Of a stretch of 64,000 bases of DNA, positions 53,770 to 63,595 are shown one piece after another. Source of the stretch: Enterococcus sp. RIT-PI-f (lineage in GTDB: Bacteria; Bacillota; Bacilli; Lactobacillales; Enterococcaceae); NCBI RefSeq assembly GCF_001297065.1, contig NZ_LHOX01000015.1:186001-250000 (forward strand), read 5' to 3'. The notes under the pieces were generated by a model. That model did not search any database and had not been told where the DNA came from. It worked only from the letters and a program-made list of their open reading frames with translations. Numbering within the stretch: position 1 is the first letter of the stretch; the number at the start of each line of letters is the position of its first letter. The translations under genes and the position numbers were made by a program.

Positions 53770-54333
53770 ATGCGTAAGATTTCTAAAGTGATTTTTGTTG
53801 TCGGATTGTTATTGTTATTGCTACTCTTTTTCTTTGGTATGGTTGCCACACAACAAGCAGTTCAATTGCCCTTTTATCTGATACCGCTAGCGGAATATCC
53901 TTGGATCGGCGCTTCCATGGAGATGTTCATCTTTTGGCTGTCAGCAGGCTTTGCTTGTTTTGCGCTCTTAGCGATTATCGTGGTCATCTTTTTTCCAAAA
54001 CGTTCAGACCGCGTAGTCATCAAGCACAAAAATGGTCAATTGGTGATCCAAAAGAAAGCTTTAGAACATTTTATTGTTCAACAAGCAGAAGAAACGGCGT
54101 TCATTCATCAACCATCTGCGAAAATCAATATTGTTAAAAACAAAGTATCTGTCAAATTAGATGGTGAAATGAAGCAGACAGCTGATATACCACAAAAACA
54201 AGAACGTTTAGTGACCGCTATCAGTGCGAATTTACAACAGCTATTTGGTATTGAAAGCAACATCCAGACAGAGGTCATCTTGAAGGATGCTGAAATAAAA
54301 CCCACACCGCATCAACAACCACGTGTGGTATAG
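53770..54333 (+). CDS. amaP: Alkaline shock response membrane anchor AmaP
   Basis: A 187-residue protein with two N-terminal membrane helices (about 5-27 and 50-75) followed by a soluble domain that reads like the Asp23 fold. In S. aureus AmaP tethers Asp23 to the membrane. The order AmaP, DUF2273, Gls24 confirms it. ATG 53770 has AAAGGAGG before it; the frame upstream of it is noncoding. Confidence 0.88.
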   Translation: MRKISKVIFVVGLLLLLLLFFFGMVATQQAVQLPFYLIPLAEYPWIGASMEMFIFWLSAGFACFALLAIIVVIFFPKRSDRVVIKHKNGQLVIQKKALEHFIVQQAEETAFIHQPSAKINIVKNKVSVKLDGEMKQTADIPQKQERLVTAISANLQQLFGIESNIQTEVILKDAEIKPTPHQQPRVV

Positions 54334-54345
54334 GAGGAAAATGAG

Positions 54346-54540
54346 ATGAATGAATGGTTCAGTCATTATAAAATTCCAACTATTTTTGCAGTGTTGGGTT
54401 TGATTCTAGCGATTCTCTTGATCACGATCGGCTTTTTGAAGACCTTGTTGCTATTGATATTCACTGCACTAGGCACATATCTGGGATTTTATCTAAAAGA
54501 AGTCGGTTTCTTTGAGCAATTTCAAAGACCGCAACGCTAA
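54346..54540 (+). CDS. DUF2273 small membrane protein
   Basis: A 64-residue protein with two hydrophobic helices (KIPTIFAVLGLILAILLITI and the next, LLLLIFTALGTYLGFYL). DUF2273 proteins are found between amaP and gls24/asp23 genes. AGGAGG lies before the ATG, 12 bases after amaP. Confidence 0.88.
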   Translation: MNEWFSHYKIPTIFAVLGLILAILLITIGFLKTLLLLIFTALGTYLGFYLKEVGFFEQFQRPQR

Positions 54541-54590
54541 AATTTGGTACTATTATATTAATTTAAAGAAGATATTAGGAGGAATGTACG

Positions 54591-55112
54591 ATGGAAAACC
54601 AAACAAAACCAACAACAACAGGTGTTAAAGGAGAATTAACTTACGAAGATAAAGTGATTCAAAAAATCGTAGGCATTGCACTAGAATCTGTAGAGGGTCT
54701 ATTAACAGTAGATGGTGGCTTCTTCTCAAATATCGCCGGCAAATTAGTGAATACGGATGATGTCACTTCTGGTATCAACGTTGAAGTTGGGAAAAAACAA
54801 GTAGCTGTTGATTTAGATATCATTGCTGAATATGGCAGTGACATGACAACGATCTATGATCAAATCAAAGATGTTGTATCAACACAAGTCAATAAAATGA
54901 CGAACTTAGATGTCATTGAAGTGAATGTGAATGTTGCGGATGTCAAAACCCGTGAACAATTCGAAAAAGATTCCGAAACAGTGCAAGATAAAGTCAGCAG
55001 TGCTGCTGAAACAACTGGCGACTTTGCTTCAAAACAAGGACGCAAAGCCAAAGGTGCCTTCAACAAAACAACGACTAAAATCCAAGAAAACAACGAACCA
55101 CGGGTTCAATAA
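54591..55112 (+). CDS. Gls24/Asp23 family stress protein
   Basis: A 173-residue general stress protein. The Asp23 domain (about 15-125) has GELTYEDKVIQKIVGIALESVEGL, and VDLDIIAEYGSDM; a charged, Lys/Gln-rich tail follows. In enterococci Gls24 proteins respond to starvation, bile and alkaline stress and are tied to virulence. AGGAGG precedes the ATG. Confidence 0.93.
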   Translation: MENQTKPTTTGVKGELTYEDKVIQKIVGIALESVEGLLTVDGGFFSNIAGKLVNTDDVTSGINVEVGKKQVAVDLDIIAEYGSDMTTIYDQIKDVVSTQVNKMTNLDVIEVNVNVADVKTREQFEKDSETVQDKVSSAAETTGDFASKQGRKAKGAFNKTTTKIQENNEPRVQ

Positions 55113-55126
55113 TTTTATGAAGCGTG

Positions 55127-55158
55127 AACGACCAGTCACAAGACTGGTCGTTTTTTTT
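55127..55158 (+). terminator. Terminator of the stress operon
   Basis: AACGACCAGTC (55127-55137) and GACTGGTCGTT (55142-55152) form a perfect 11-bp stem with a tetraloop and T-run. Confidence 0.93.
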
Positions 55159-55318
55159 TATTTAACGCGCTTCTTAGACACAGGTATTTAAGAGATTCAT
55201 TAAAGAATCAAAAAGATCAAAGAACTTATCGTGAAGTTTTTGGTATTTTGATGTATAATGCAAGATACTGAAAAGTTGCGACCTTCAAATCGTAGATGAT
55301 TTCAGAATCTATAATTGA

Positions 55319-56455
<1,137 letters not shown>

Positions 56456-56469
56456 CCACTAACAAAATC

Positions 56470-56524
56470 AGCCCTAGCTAAGAACACTGAACCAATCAGT
56501 TGCACTTAGCTAGGGCTTTCTTTA
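56470..56524 (+). terminator. Terminator after mnmA
   Basis: AGCCCTAGCTAAG (56470-56482) and CTTAGCTAGGGCT (56505-56517) form a perfect 13-bp stem; the loop is 22 bases long. Confidence 0.85.
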
Positions 56525-56586
56525 TTTGTACCAACGAATGTTTTGCGTAATCAAGAGAACCAAAAAAATAGGTAGCCGTTTATTCT

Positions 56587-57178
56587 TTGATCTTGAAAAG
56601 GTTGATCTTTTCGCTAAATGCAGCGACTTGTGAAGGAGCGATCGTACAGGTTATCTTGGAATTCAAGATGGGGGATATGTTCCAACGCCACATTGAGGAT
56701 TTGACAGATATTTCTCTAGTAATAGTGACCTACTTGATGAATATTTCAGCAGTGCTTTTATTACCGATCAATGTGATTATGGATGATTTAATCGACGTGC
56801 CGATACCAAAGCCCTAAAAAAGAACATCGGTATCTTCTCTGAAAATTCAGTGATGGCTTTCTCATTGGCTTGGGATTGGGATTAGCCACAGCTTATGGGG
56901 TGTTAGATCCATTGGATTTAGCTATTCAAATCGCGACTGCAATGGCGTTGTTCCCAACGAGCTCAAAAATGTTTATGCAGTCCCTTTCACCACTTGCTGC
57001 TGCAATGTTGGAAATGATGAAAAATCGCTTCAAAAATCGGGAAGTTTATATGGGGTTAGATTGGCCCGTATTAGCTGGTCGCTCTGAGATTTGGGTCACT
57101 GCTATCTGGTTGGTACCTGTCTTTATTGGCTATGCCATCATCTTACCGGGAAATGCTGTTTTGTCGTTAGTGTTGTAA
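56587..57178 (+). pseudogene. Remnant of a galactitol-type PTS EIIC gene
   Basis: The second half, read in the frame from 56870, gives FPTSSKMFMQSLSPLAAAMLE, FKNREVYMGLDWPVLAG, and LPGNAVL, which match the C-terminal part of GatC-like EIIC proteins. Upstream, one base is missing near 56853: KKNIGIFSENSVM should run into GFLIGLGLGLAT, but the frame breaks. The region before is degraded and no start codon, ribosome site, EIIA or EIIB gene is present; the 3' end is also lost after NAVL. A decayed, non-functional gene. Confidence 0.75.
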
Positions 57179-57234
57179 GGGAGCGCTTCATCAAACTCAG
57201 GTCGTTTCAAGTCAAATCAATCATCTTGCCTTAG

Positions 57235-57409
57235 CCGTACTATTTGGTTTAGCAGGGTATTTGATTGTTTTAAAAAGTTCTACTTTTTGTCCTCTCAGAT
57301 TGCGGGGCATTCCGATCAGTATAATCAAGCAGAAGTCAAGTGGGGCAAAATTGCGGGAGTTGTCGCCATCTTTGTTACGCTGATCAATTTGATTTTGGTC
57401 TTTGTGTGA
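57235..57409 (+). pseudogene. Second decayed membrane-protein fragment
   Basis: Joining two frames at an A-run near 57273 gives LFGLAGYLIVLK followed by FYFLSSQIAGHSDQYNQ and KIAGVVAIFVTLINLILVFV, then TGA: a plausible C-terminal end of a membrane protein. The family was not recognised. It may belong to the same decayed locus as the EIIC remnant. Confidence 0.45.
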
Positions 57410-57472
57410 GTGCGGCGGAAAAAAAGCCGCCAAAAGAAATCTTTGACGGAAAATGGTTTGCTTTGGTCATGA

Positions 57473-58327
57473 TTAATCATCAAATTCGACTTGGTGTGCT
57501 TGAAAAAAGCGGTAATACTGCTGGACACTGGCTAACTGGGTCCACTTCCGCACATCGACGGGCGTTTGATCTAAGTCATAGATTTTGGCTTCCTTTAAAG
57601 ATAAAACGAAAGGACTATGAGTAGCAATAATGAATTGGCACTGCTCATAGCGAACAAAATCTTCTAGTAACTGCACCAGTTCCAGCTGACGCTCAGCAGA
57701 AAGGGAATTTTCTGGTTCATCTAATAAGTAAAGGCTGTTGGGACGAATCTTTTCTTGAAAGAAGCGAAAGGCACTTTCACCATTGGAATATTCTCGGACG
57801 TTGTCGATCAAGTGCTTGCGGGTGAATTTGGACTGTGTGTTGGATCGTGCGAGATTGATTTTCTTCAATTCATGGTAATCGTCAAAACCTGTGAAACGAA
57901 AGTCCGCATACTTTGCTTGGTAGTATTCTTGAAATACTTCTTCTCGGCGATGATCGATCCCTTGATTTAAGTTTCGAATATCCAGCATGAAGTCAAAGAC
58001 GTCATCGCTGGTCAAAAGCACTTTTTCTTGCGGTTCGTCGTTGCTACGAGTAGAACAGTAGGATAAGTAGTCCTCGAAAAAATTCGACCGATTATACGCA
58101 GCAAAGCGCTGCGCGTGGATCTTTTCGGCAATTACGTTCAATGCAGTGGTTTTTCCAGAACCATTGCCGCCATATAAAATCGTGATTGGTTCAAAATCAA
58201 TCTGCTGAAAACGGCGGGCACTGAGAATCTGAAAAGGGTAGTAAGAATCATAGACAGTCCGTTGAATGGAAAGGAAAAAATCAAACTCGGCTTCTTGATC
58301 GGGAAAAGTGATTTGTTCGAGATACAT
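57473..58327 (-). CDS. AAA family ATPase (SMC/RecF-like, AAA_21 type)
   Basis: A 284-residue protein. Walker A is YGGNGSGKTTALNVIAEK (about residues 53-61 for the loop), the signature-like region FSN is reduced to YSNGESAFRFF, Walker B is LYLLDEPENSLS, and the switch His lies in IIATHSPFVLS. Such stand-alone ATPases resemble the ABC-type ATPases of defence systems such as OLD or PARIS, but this family is also common as a chromosomal gene of unknown role; no partner gene is adjacent. It starts with GGAGGTGC upstream. Confidence 0.85.
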   Translation of the reverse strand: MYLEQITFPDQEAEFDFFLSIQRTVYDSYYPFQILSARRFQQIDFEPITILYGGNGSGKTTALNVIAEKIHAQRFAAYNRSNFFEDYLSYCSTRSNDEPQEKVLLTSDDVFDFMLDIRNLNQGIDHRREEVFQEYYQAKYADFRFTGFDDYHELKKINLARSNTQSKFTRKHLIDNVREYSNGESAFRFFQEKIRPNSLYLLDEPENSLSAERQLELVQLLEDFVRYEQCQFIIATHSPFVLSLKEAKIYDLDQTPVDVRKWTQLASVQQYYRFFQAHQVEFDD

Positions 58328-58580
58328 GGAGCACCTCCTGACAGTTTCGTGGTTGCCTTTATTGTAGCATATCCATCATAGATAAAAATTTTTGCGAAGT
58401 TAAAATAAATCTTGTTTGGTTTTTTTTTATTCTTTTTCTGTTATATTCACATTCGTTTTCTTCTATGCTAGACTATAGAGGAAAGAAAATAACTGTAATC
58501 TTAAACGGATCATTTTATATTAAAAAAAACGATGATTTTATAAATGTTTTAAAGAGTGCTTAATTGTTGAAACTTATTTC

Positions 58581-58609
58581 TTGCAAGTTTAGGTAAAAGT
58601 GACTAATAT
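58581..58609 (+). promoter_or_regulatory. Promoter of the DUF1033-topB unit
   Basis: TTGCAA (58581-58586), 17-base spacer, TAATAT (58604-58609). The rest of the 58328-58580 gap is AT-rich and shows no gene or clear hairpin. Confidence 0.5.
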
Positions 58610-58638
58610 GAGTAAGGAATCGTGAGAGGAGCAATGGA

Positions 58639-59016
58639 ATGTATCAAGTTGTAGTCATGTATGGTGACAATGAGCCGTGGTGGTTTTTTGAGGGATGGCA
58701 GTCAGATATTCAAGAGGCGTTCACATTTGCAACCTTTAGCGAAGCCAAGTCATTTTATGAAAATAAATGGCAAGAAATTAGAAATGATTATTCTTACATA
58801 AATGCAAAATCAAACTTTATGACGGCTTTTTGGAATGAAGAAGATGAGCGCTGGTGCGAAGAATGCGACGATTACCTTCAACAATACATTGGGTTAGCAC
58901 TACTCAAAGAATATCAACAAGTCGTCGACGAAAGCGAGAAAGATTTTTATGAAACAACTAATTCTAGCGGAAAAGCCAAGCGTTGCCAAAGACCTCAGCA
59001 AAGTATTGGGCTGTGA
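58639..59016 (+). CDS. DUF1033 family protein
   Basis: A 125-residue protein, recognised from YQVVVMYGDNEPWWFFEGW and DERWCEECDDYLQQYIGLALLK. Function of DUF1033 is unknown. GAGAGGAG lies before the ATG. Its last 68 bases overlap the topB start in another frame; the overlapping tail (SGKAKRCQRPQQSIGL) looks non-conserved, so the functional part probably ends near residue 110. Confidence 0.82.
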   Translation: MYQVVVMYGDNEPWWFFEGWQSDIQEAFTFATFSEAKSFYENKWQEIRNDYSYINAKSNFMTAFWNEEDERWCEECDDYLQQYIGLALLKEYQQVVDESEKDFYETTNSSGKAKRCQRPQQSIGL

Positions 59017-61021
59017 GCAAAAACATAAAAACTATTACGAAGGACCCAAGGTAATTGTCACTTGGGCCCTTGGTCATTTATTGGGCTTGAAAATGCCTGA
59101 AGATTTAAATAAAGACTGGGCCAACTGGCAGCTGGAGACTTTGCCAATGATTCCCAAAAATATCGGTATCAAACCGTTGCCGAAGACAGGTCAGCAATTA
59201 AAAGCGATCAAACAGCTGGCACAGCGTAAAGACGTATCAGAAGTCGTTATCGCTACCGATGCTGGTCGAGAAGGCGAGTTGGTGGCACGTTGGATCCTTG
59301 AATGGGTACGTTTTGATAAACCAGTTAAGCGGTTATGGATCTCTTCCCAGACACCCAAAGCAATCAAAGATGGTTTTGCCAAGCTGCAGCCAGCCCGAAA
59401 CTATGATAATCTTTACCATTCGGCACTTGCACGGGCAAAAGCGGACTGGTTGATAGGTCTAAACGTGACAAGAGCATTAACAGTCAAATACCAAGACAAT
59501 TTGAGTGCAGGTCGTGTCCAGACACCGACCTTAGCTTTGGTGCGGGATCAAGAAATGAACATTGAAGGGTTCCGTCCGCAAACCTACCATGTGATTACCT
59601 TGACTGCAGGGGATGCGAAAGCAAAACTGCACTTAAAAAATCCATATCAACTGAAAGAACGGACGGATGCGGAAGCATTGGTCAAATCGATGAGTCAGCA
59701 GAACGGTCGCGTGACAGCCATCGAAGAAAAAATCAAAACAGAGTCTGCACCATTACCCTATGATTTGACAGAAATCCAGAGAGAAGCCAACCAACGGTTC
59801 GATTTTTCTGCGAAAAAGACCTTATCTTTGGTTCAAAGCTTATATGAAGTTCACAAAATCGTGACATATCCTCGGACAGATTCAAAATATTTAACCAATG
59901 ATATGAAAGCGACGATGAAAGAACGGCTGCAAGCTGTGGCGGATTTTGCACCAGAAGTCAAAGGGTATATCAAGAATGGGGCAGTTGTCCAGCAGCAAGC
60001 GGTTTTCAATGACAAAAAAGTCAGTGATCACCATGCCTTATTGCCGACAGAACAACGGGCACGTTATGAAAAGCTATCTAACGACGAGCAACGGATCTAT
60101 CAAATGATCGTGGCACGTTTCTTGATGCTCTTCGCTAAACCCCACAAGAAACAACAACAGAAAGTGACCGTTTCTTTTGGCCAGGAAAAATTTGTCTTTA
60201 CCCACAATACGATCATAGAGGCTGGTTGGAAAACAACAGGCGATGATGAAACGCAAGCAATGACTTGGCAAAAGGATAGTGCCGTCAAACCAGTATTTAC
60301 GATTCAAAAAGAACTGACGACACCGCCAAAACCATTAAATGAAGGTACACTGCTTGGCAAGATGGAGAAACATAGTTTAGGCACACCAGCTACGAGAGCT
60401 GAGATCATTGAAAAATTGATCAAATCAGAATTGATGGAACGGACACCAAGTGGATTGCAAGTATCACCTAAAGGCAAACAATTGTTGATTTTGGTCAATC
60501 CTTCATTGGTGACCCCCGAACTAACAGAAAAATGGGAGAAAGAATTAGAGGCGATTGCGAAAGGCAGTTATTCCGCCCAAACCTTCCTTGCCCAAATTGA
60601 AGCGGACACCAAACAATTGGTCAAAGAAATCAAACAAAGTGAAAGCAAATACCAAGACTTTTCTTTGACCCAAAAAAAATGTCCAGAATGTGGCGAACCA
60701 TTGCGGGAAAAGAGTACCCGTGACGGGAAAATTTATGTGTGTTCAAGCAGTACGTGCAAATACCGGCGTCGGAAAGATCCGAAAGTATCGAATCATCGTT
60801 GTCCGCAATGTCATCGTAAGATGGAAATCATTGATGGACAAAAAGGCGCTTATTTTCGTTGCAAGTTTGATGGAACAACAGAGAAAATGGCAGACAAAAA
60901 AGAGCGCAGCAAAAAAATAACTAAACATGAAGAACGACGTTTGATGAATAAAATCAACCAAGATGAGCCGCAAGAAAGTCCATTGGCAGCCGCATTGAAA
61001 GCGGCAATGGAGAAAAAATAG
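58949..61021 (+). CDS. topB: DNA topoisomerase III
   Basis: A 690-residue type IA topoisomerase. The Toprim domain opens with LILAEKPSVAKDLSKVLG and has ATDAGREGELVARW; the catalytic Tyr (near residue 307) is in IVTYPRTDSKYLT; SAGRVQTPTLALV and SDHHALLPTEQ also fit. The C-terminus has Cys motifs (CPECGEP, CPQCHRK) typical of topoisomerase zinc ribbons. It overlaps the DUF1033 gene by 68 bases. It probably resolves recombination and replication intermediates. Confidence 0.93.
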   Translation: MKQLILAEKPSVAKDLSKVLGCEQKHKNYYEGPKVIVTWALGHLLGLKMPEDLNKDWANWQLETLPMIPKNIGIKPLPKTGQQLKAIKQLAQRKDVSEVVIATDAGREGELVARWILEWVRFDKPVKRLWISSQTPKAIKDGFAKLQPARNYDNLYHSALARAKADWLIGLNVTRALTVKYQDNLSAGRVQTPTLALVRDQEMNIEGFRPQTYHVITLTAGDAKAKLHLKNPYQLKERTDAEALVKSMSQQNGRVTAIEEKIKTESAPLPYDLTEIQREANQRFDFSAKKTLSLVQSLYEVHKIVTYPRTDSKYLTNDMKATMKERLQAVADFAPEVKGYIKNGAVVQQQAVFNDKKVSDHHALLPTEQRARYEKLSNDEQRIYQMIVARFLMLFAKPHKKQQQKVTVSFGQEKFVFTHNTIIEAGWKTTGDDETQAMTWQKDSAVKPVFTIQKELTTPPKPLNEGTLLGKMEKHSLGTPATRAEIIEKLIKSELMERTPSGLQVSPKGKQLLILVNPSLVTPELTEKWEKELEAIAKGSYSAQTFLAQIEADTKQLVKEIKQSESKYQDFSLTQKKCPECGEPLREKSTRDGKIYVCSSSTCKYRRRKDPKVSNHRCPQCHRKMEIIDGQKGAYFRCKFDGTTEKMADKKERSKKITKHEERRLMNKINQDEPQESPLAAALKAAMEKK

Positions 61022-61039
61022 CGATTCATGCCTAAGGCA

Positions 61040-61078
61040 AAAAAACCCTCAAAAACATTTTTTTTGAGGGTTTTTTTG
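61040..61078 (+). terminator. Terminator after topB
   Basis: AAAAAAACCCTCAAAAA pairs with TTTTTTGAGGGTTTTTTT (61039-61077). Confidence 0.9.
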
Positions 61079-61166
61079 CTTATAGCGGAGGCAACCGCAA
61101 TTTGAAAAGAGCCAGTGATTGTTTGTACCGAAACATATTGTTTCCATTATGCTGGAAGGATTCTTT

Positions 61167-61265
61167 TTGAGCACACAGCTGTTTTGTGTGTATAGTCGCG
61201 ATTCAAATCAGATGAATCAAACAAGTACCCAAAAAGAGACAGCCATCAGACTGTCTCTTTTTGGG
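61167..61265 (+). ncRNA. Orphan promoter-terminator unit (possible short RNA)
   Basis: TTGAGC (61167-61172), 18-base spacer and TATAGT (61191-61196) are followed after about 30 bases by a 15-bp hairpin (61228-61265) without any open reading frame in between. A transcript of about 65 bases would result. No other gene starts rightward here. The promoter match is moderate. Confidence 0.25.
61228..61265. terminator. Bidirectional terminator behind the MsmK gene
   Basis: CCCAAAAAGAGACAG (61228-61242) and CTGTCTCTTTTTGGG (61251-61265) form a perfect 15-bp stem. It would end leftward transcription from the ATPase gene. The rest of 61079-61351 holds no gene. Confidence 0.8.
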
Positions 61266-61351
61266 GGATACAAATAAGGAATAAAAGTGGATATTAGTTA
61301 AATGCGACTGCCTAGGGGGCAAATCCGAGAACAGTGCACGGTAACTACAGA

Positions 61352-62461
61352 TTAAGGTAAAGTGATGACATTTTCTGAATCTTTATCAAAGAAATGTGCT
61401 TTGTTGATATTGAAAGCCAAATCAACTGTTTCTCCTGGGCGATGGAAATCCCGGGCATCTACTTTGGAAATAAATTCAGTGGCACCAACTCTTGTATAAA
61501 GCATTGTTTCAGCACCAAGTAATTCTGATACAACGACTTCGGCACGAACAGTTGCTTCTGGAGAAGTTTCTAATGCGATTTGCTCGCTATGGATATCTTC
61601 GGGACGAATACCAAATACCAATTCTTTGCCTTCGTAGCCTTTTTCAACGAGTACTTTGTTTTTCCCTTCAGGAATGCGCAAGTTCAAGCTTTGGCCATCT
61701 GAGATCACGCCGTTTTTCAATGTTACATTGAAGAAGTTCATGGCAGGTGAACCGATAAAGCCGGCTACAAACATATTTTTTGGTGTGTTGTAAACTTCTT
61801 TTGGTGAACCAATTTGTTGGATAAAACCGTCTTTCATGATAACGATCCGGTCAGCCATGGTCATCGCTTCTGTTTGGTCATGGGTTACGTAGATCGTTGT
61901 TGTTTCTAAACGTTGGTGCAGTTTAGCGATTTCAGCACGCATGGCTACACGCAGTTTTGCATCCAAGTTAGATAAAGGCTCATCCATCAAGAAGACTTTT
62001 GCATCACGGACGATTGCACGACCTAGTGCGACCCGCTGACGTTGTCCACCTGAAAGGGCAGCCGGTTTGCGGTCTAAGTATTCAGTCAAACCTAAGATCT
62101 CAGCTGCATTTTCAACACGTTTTTTGATTTCTTCTTTGTCATATTTACGCAATTTCAAACCGAAGGCCATATTGTTGAATACAGTCATGTGGGGATACAA
62201 CGCGTAGTTCTGGAATACCATGGCAATATCGCGGTCTTTAGGCGCTACATCATTCATGACTTTGCCGCCGATGCTTAATTCACCTTCAGAAATATCTTCT
62301 AATCCGGCGATCATTCGAAGTGTTGTTGATTTACCACAACCGGAAGGTCCAACAAAGACGATAAATTCGCGATCCGCGATATCTAAGTTAAAATCTGTTA
62401 CAGAATAGGTATCATTGTTGTCATATTTTTTGTGAATATTCTTTAAGGCCATTTCTACCAT
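61352..62461 (-). CDS. msmK: Multi-sugar ABC transporter ATPase (MsmK/MsmX/UgpC type)
   Basis: A 369-residue ATPase: Walker [10 protein letters not shown], signature LSGGQRQR, Walker [13 protein letters not shown], then a C-terminal TOBE/OB regulatory region (about 235-369). Proteins of this type serve several sugar importers whose operons lack an ATPase, as MsmX does in Bacillus and MsmK in streptococci. The gene stands alone, with a cre site in the promoter. It is the natural energy subunit for the beta-glucan importer at 633-4053. Confidence 0.93.
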   Translation of the reverse strand: MVEMALKNIHKKYDNNDTYSVTDFNLDIADREFIVFVGPSGCGKSTTLRMIAGLEDISEGELSIGGKVMNDVAPKDRDIAMVFQNYALYPHMTVFNNMAFGLKLRKYDKEEIKKRVENAAEILGLTEYLDRKPAALSGGQRQRVALGRAIVRDAKVFLMDEPLSNLDAKLRVAMRAEIAKLHQRLETTTIYVTHDQTEAMTMADRIVIMKDGFIQQIGSPKEVYNTPKNMFVAGFIGSPAMNFFNVTLKNGVISDGQSLNLRIPEGKNKVLVEKGYEGKELVFGIRPEDIHSEQIALETSPEATVRAEVVVSELLGAETMLYTRVGATEFISKVDARDFHRPGETVDLAFNINKAHFFDKDSENVITLP

Positions 62462-62495
62462 TCGGATTACCTCTTTCGATTTAGTTTACATGCTT

Positions 62496-62517
62496 ATCAT
62501 AAATGAAAACGCTTCGA
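62496..62517 (-). promoter_or_regulatory. msmK promoter -10 box and cre site
   Basis: On the minus strand TATGAT (62496-62501) is the -10; a TTGTCC lies 18 bases upstream. Between them is TGAAAACGCTTCGA (62504-62517, plus strand), close to the cre consensus, so CcpA should repress the ATPase when glucose is present. Confidence 0.65.
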
Positions 62518-62532
62518 TTGGACAACGTAAAG

Positions 62533-62563
62533 ATGCACAAGAAAAAAGCGTTTTCTTGTGCAT
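62533..62563 (-). terminator. Hairpin behind the PucR-type gene
   Basis: ATGCACAAGAAAA (62533-62545) and TTTTCTTGTGCAT (62551-62563) form a perfect 13-bp stem, six bases from the stop of the regulator gene, upstream of the msmK promoter. Confidence 0.7.
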
Positions 62564-62568
62564 GTTGT

Positions 62569-63399
62569 TTAGTCTGTGTGTGTGGAAAAAGTTTGGCATA
62601 AAAAATAGCCTAGCAGCAGGTCGTCCATGATTTTAAGATTCAAATTTGTAGCTGTTTGAAATTTGTCGATCTTATATAGCAAGGAGTTCCGATGCATAAA
62701 CAGCGCTTTGGCGGTCGAGCTGGCATTTCCTTGATGTTGCCATAATGCACGAATAATCGTTTCTGTTTCTTCTTCGAACCAATCTAAATAAAGCGTTCGA
62801 AGCAAAGCGAGATAAGGCTTCGCCCCAGAAATGAATAGTGTGGACAACCCAGTCGGCAAGTCCAAACTCTTTTGATGTTTGCGTAATTGCAAGACTTCAT
62901 AGTAAAAAGTAGCTTCTTCTTCCCATAATTGCGTAAAATCATGTTCCGAACGATGGAACGGACCTACAAACAATTGAGAATAGCAATCGAAATCCATATC
63001 TAGGGCGACAAATAAGCCATCCAAATCTTCAACACGCAGATTTTCCCCGCTATGGGCCTCGACAATGACCGCTTGGTTATCATAAATAAAGAACAAATCA
63101 ACAACAGCGGGCAACATTTGTTGAATCTCCGCCAGCCATTCCGACTGCAGCCCATCTATGACTTTGGTGAAATGAACGTGGATAAAACGATACATATTTG
63201 GTGAAGAGACAGGCTGATGGTCAAATAAAATCGGGTACCATGGATGTGCTTGATGGTCGATATTTTTTTGGCGGTCACCTTCTCGCATCTGAAACAAAAG
63301 CAACTCTTTCTTGCTTAATGTTTCCTTGGGAATCCAGATAAATTGTCGTCCAAACGGGACAGACAGTAGCCCTTGATCATTGGATGCAGATGGATGCAA
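62569..63399 (-). CDS. PucR/CdaR-type helix-turn-helix regulator
   Basis: A regulator of at least 276 residues whose C-terminal 70 residues are the HTH_30 domain of the PucR family (LWQHQGNASSTAKALFMHRNSLLYKIDKF). The N-terminal part is not recognised. The start given is TTG at 63397-63399. However, a perfect AAAGGAGG stands at 63453-63460 and the frame is open from there with no ATG, GTG or TTG, reading INSFQEIKHHFPEA before the TTG; translation may begin at the ATC at 63442-63444. A -10 TATACT with extended TGC (63482-63490) lies upstream. Neighbour of msmK, so it may regulate sugar uptake. Confidence 0.75.
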   Translation of the reverse strand: MHPSASNDQGLLSVPFGRQFIWIPKETLSKKELLLFQMREGDRQKNIDHQAHPWYPILFDHQPVSSPNMYRFIHVHFTKVIDGLQSEWLAEIQQMLPAVVDLFFIYDNQAVIVEAHSGENLRVEDLDGLFVALDMDFDCYSQLFVGPFHRSEHDFTQLWEEEATFYYEVLQLRKHQKSLDLPTGLSTLFISGAKPYLALLRTLYLDWFEEETETIIRALWQHQGNASSTAKALFMHRNSLLYKIDKFQTATNLNLKIMDDLLLGYFLCQTFSTHTD

Positions 63400-63531
63400 C
63401 GTGGCTTCTGGAAAATGATGTTTGATTTCTTGAAATGAATTGATAGTGGAAAACCTCCTTTAGTCAACAGAGTTTGATTCTAGTATAGCATGTTCTTCCA
63501 TCGAGTTTACAACTATTTATAGAAATAAAGG

Positions 63532-63576
63532 TTGACAAGAAAGCGCCTTCTTGATATCGTATATGTACGGACAACT
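63532..63576 (+). promoter_or_regulatory. araR promoter and AraR-like operator
   Basis: TTGACA (63532-63537), 17-base spacer, TATCGT (63555-63560). ATATGTACGGACAACT at 63561-63576 is close to the Bacillus AraR operator ATTTGTACGTACAAAT and covers the expected transcription start, pointing to autoregulation. Confidence 0.6.
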
Positions 63577-63595
63577 TTTGAAAGATGTGATATTA

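Noticed and set aside
57473-58327. AAA ATPase as part of an anti-phage system
   Set aside because: No nuclease, toxin or reverse transcriptase partner is adjacent; neighbours are a decayed PTS remnant and a DUF1033-topB unit.
58639-59016. DUF1033-topB overlap as a sign of a frameshifted single gene
   Set aside because: Both proteins have complete family features and their own starts; the 68-base overlap affects only the loose tail of DUF1033.
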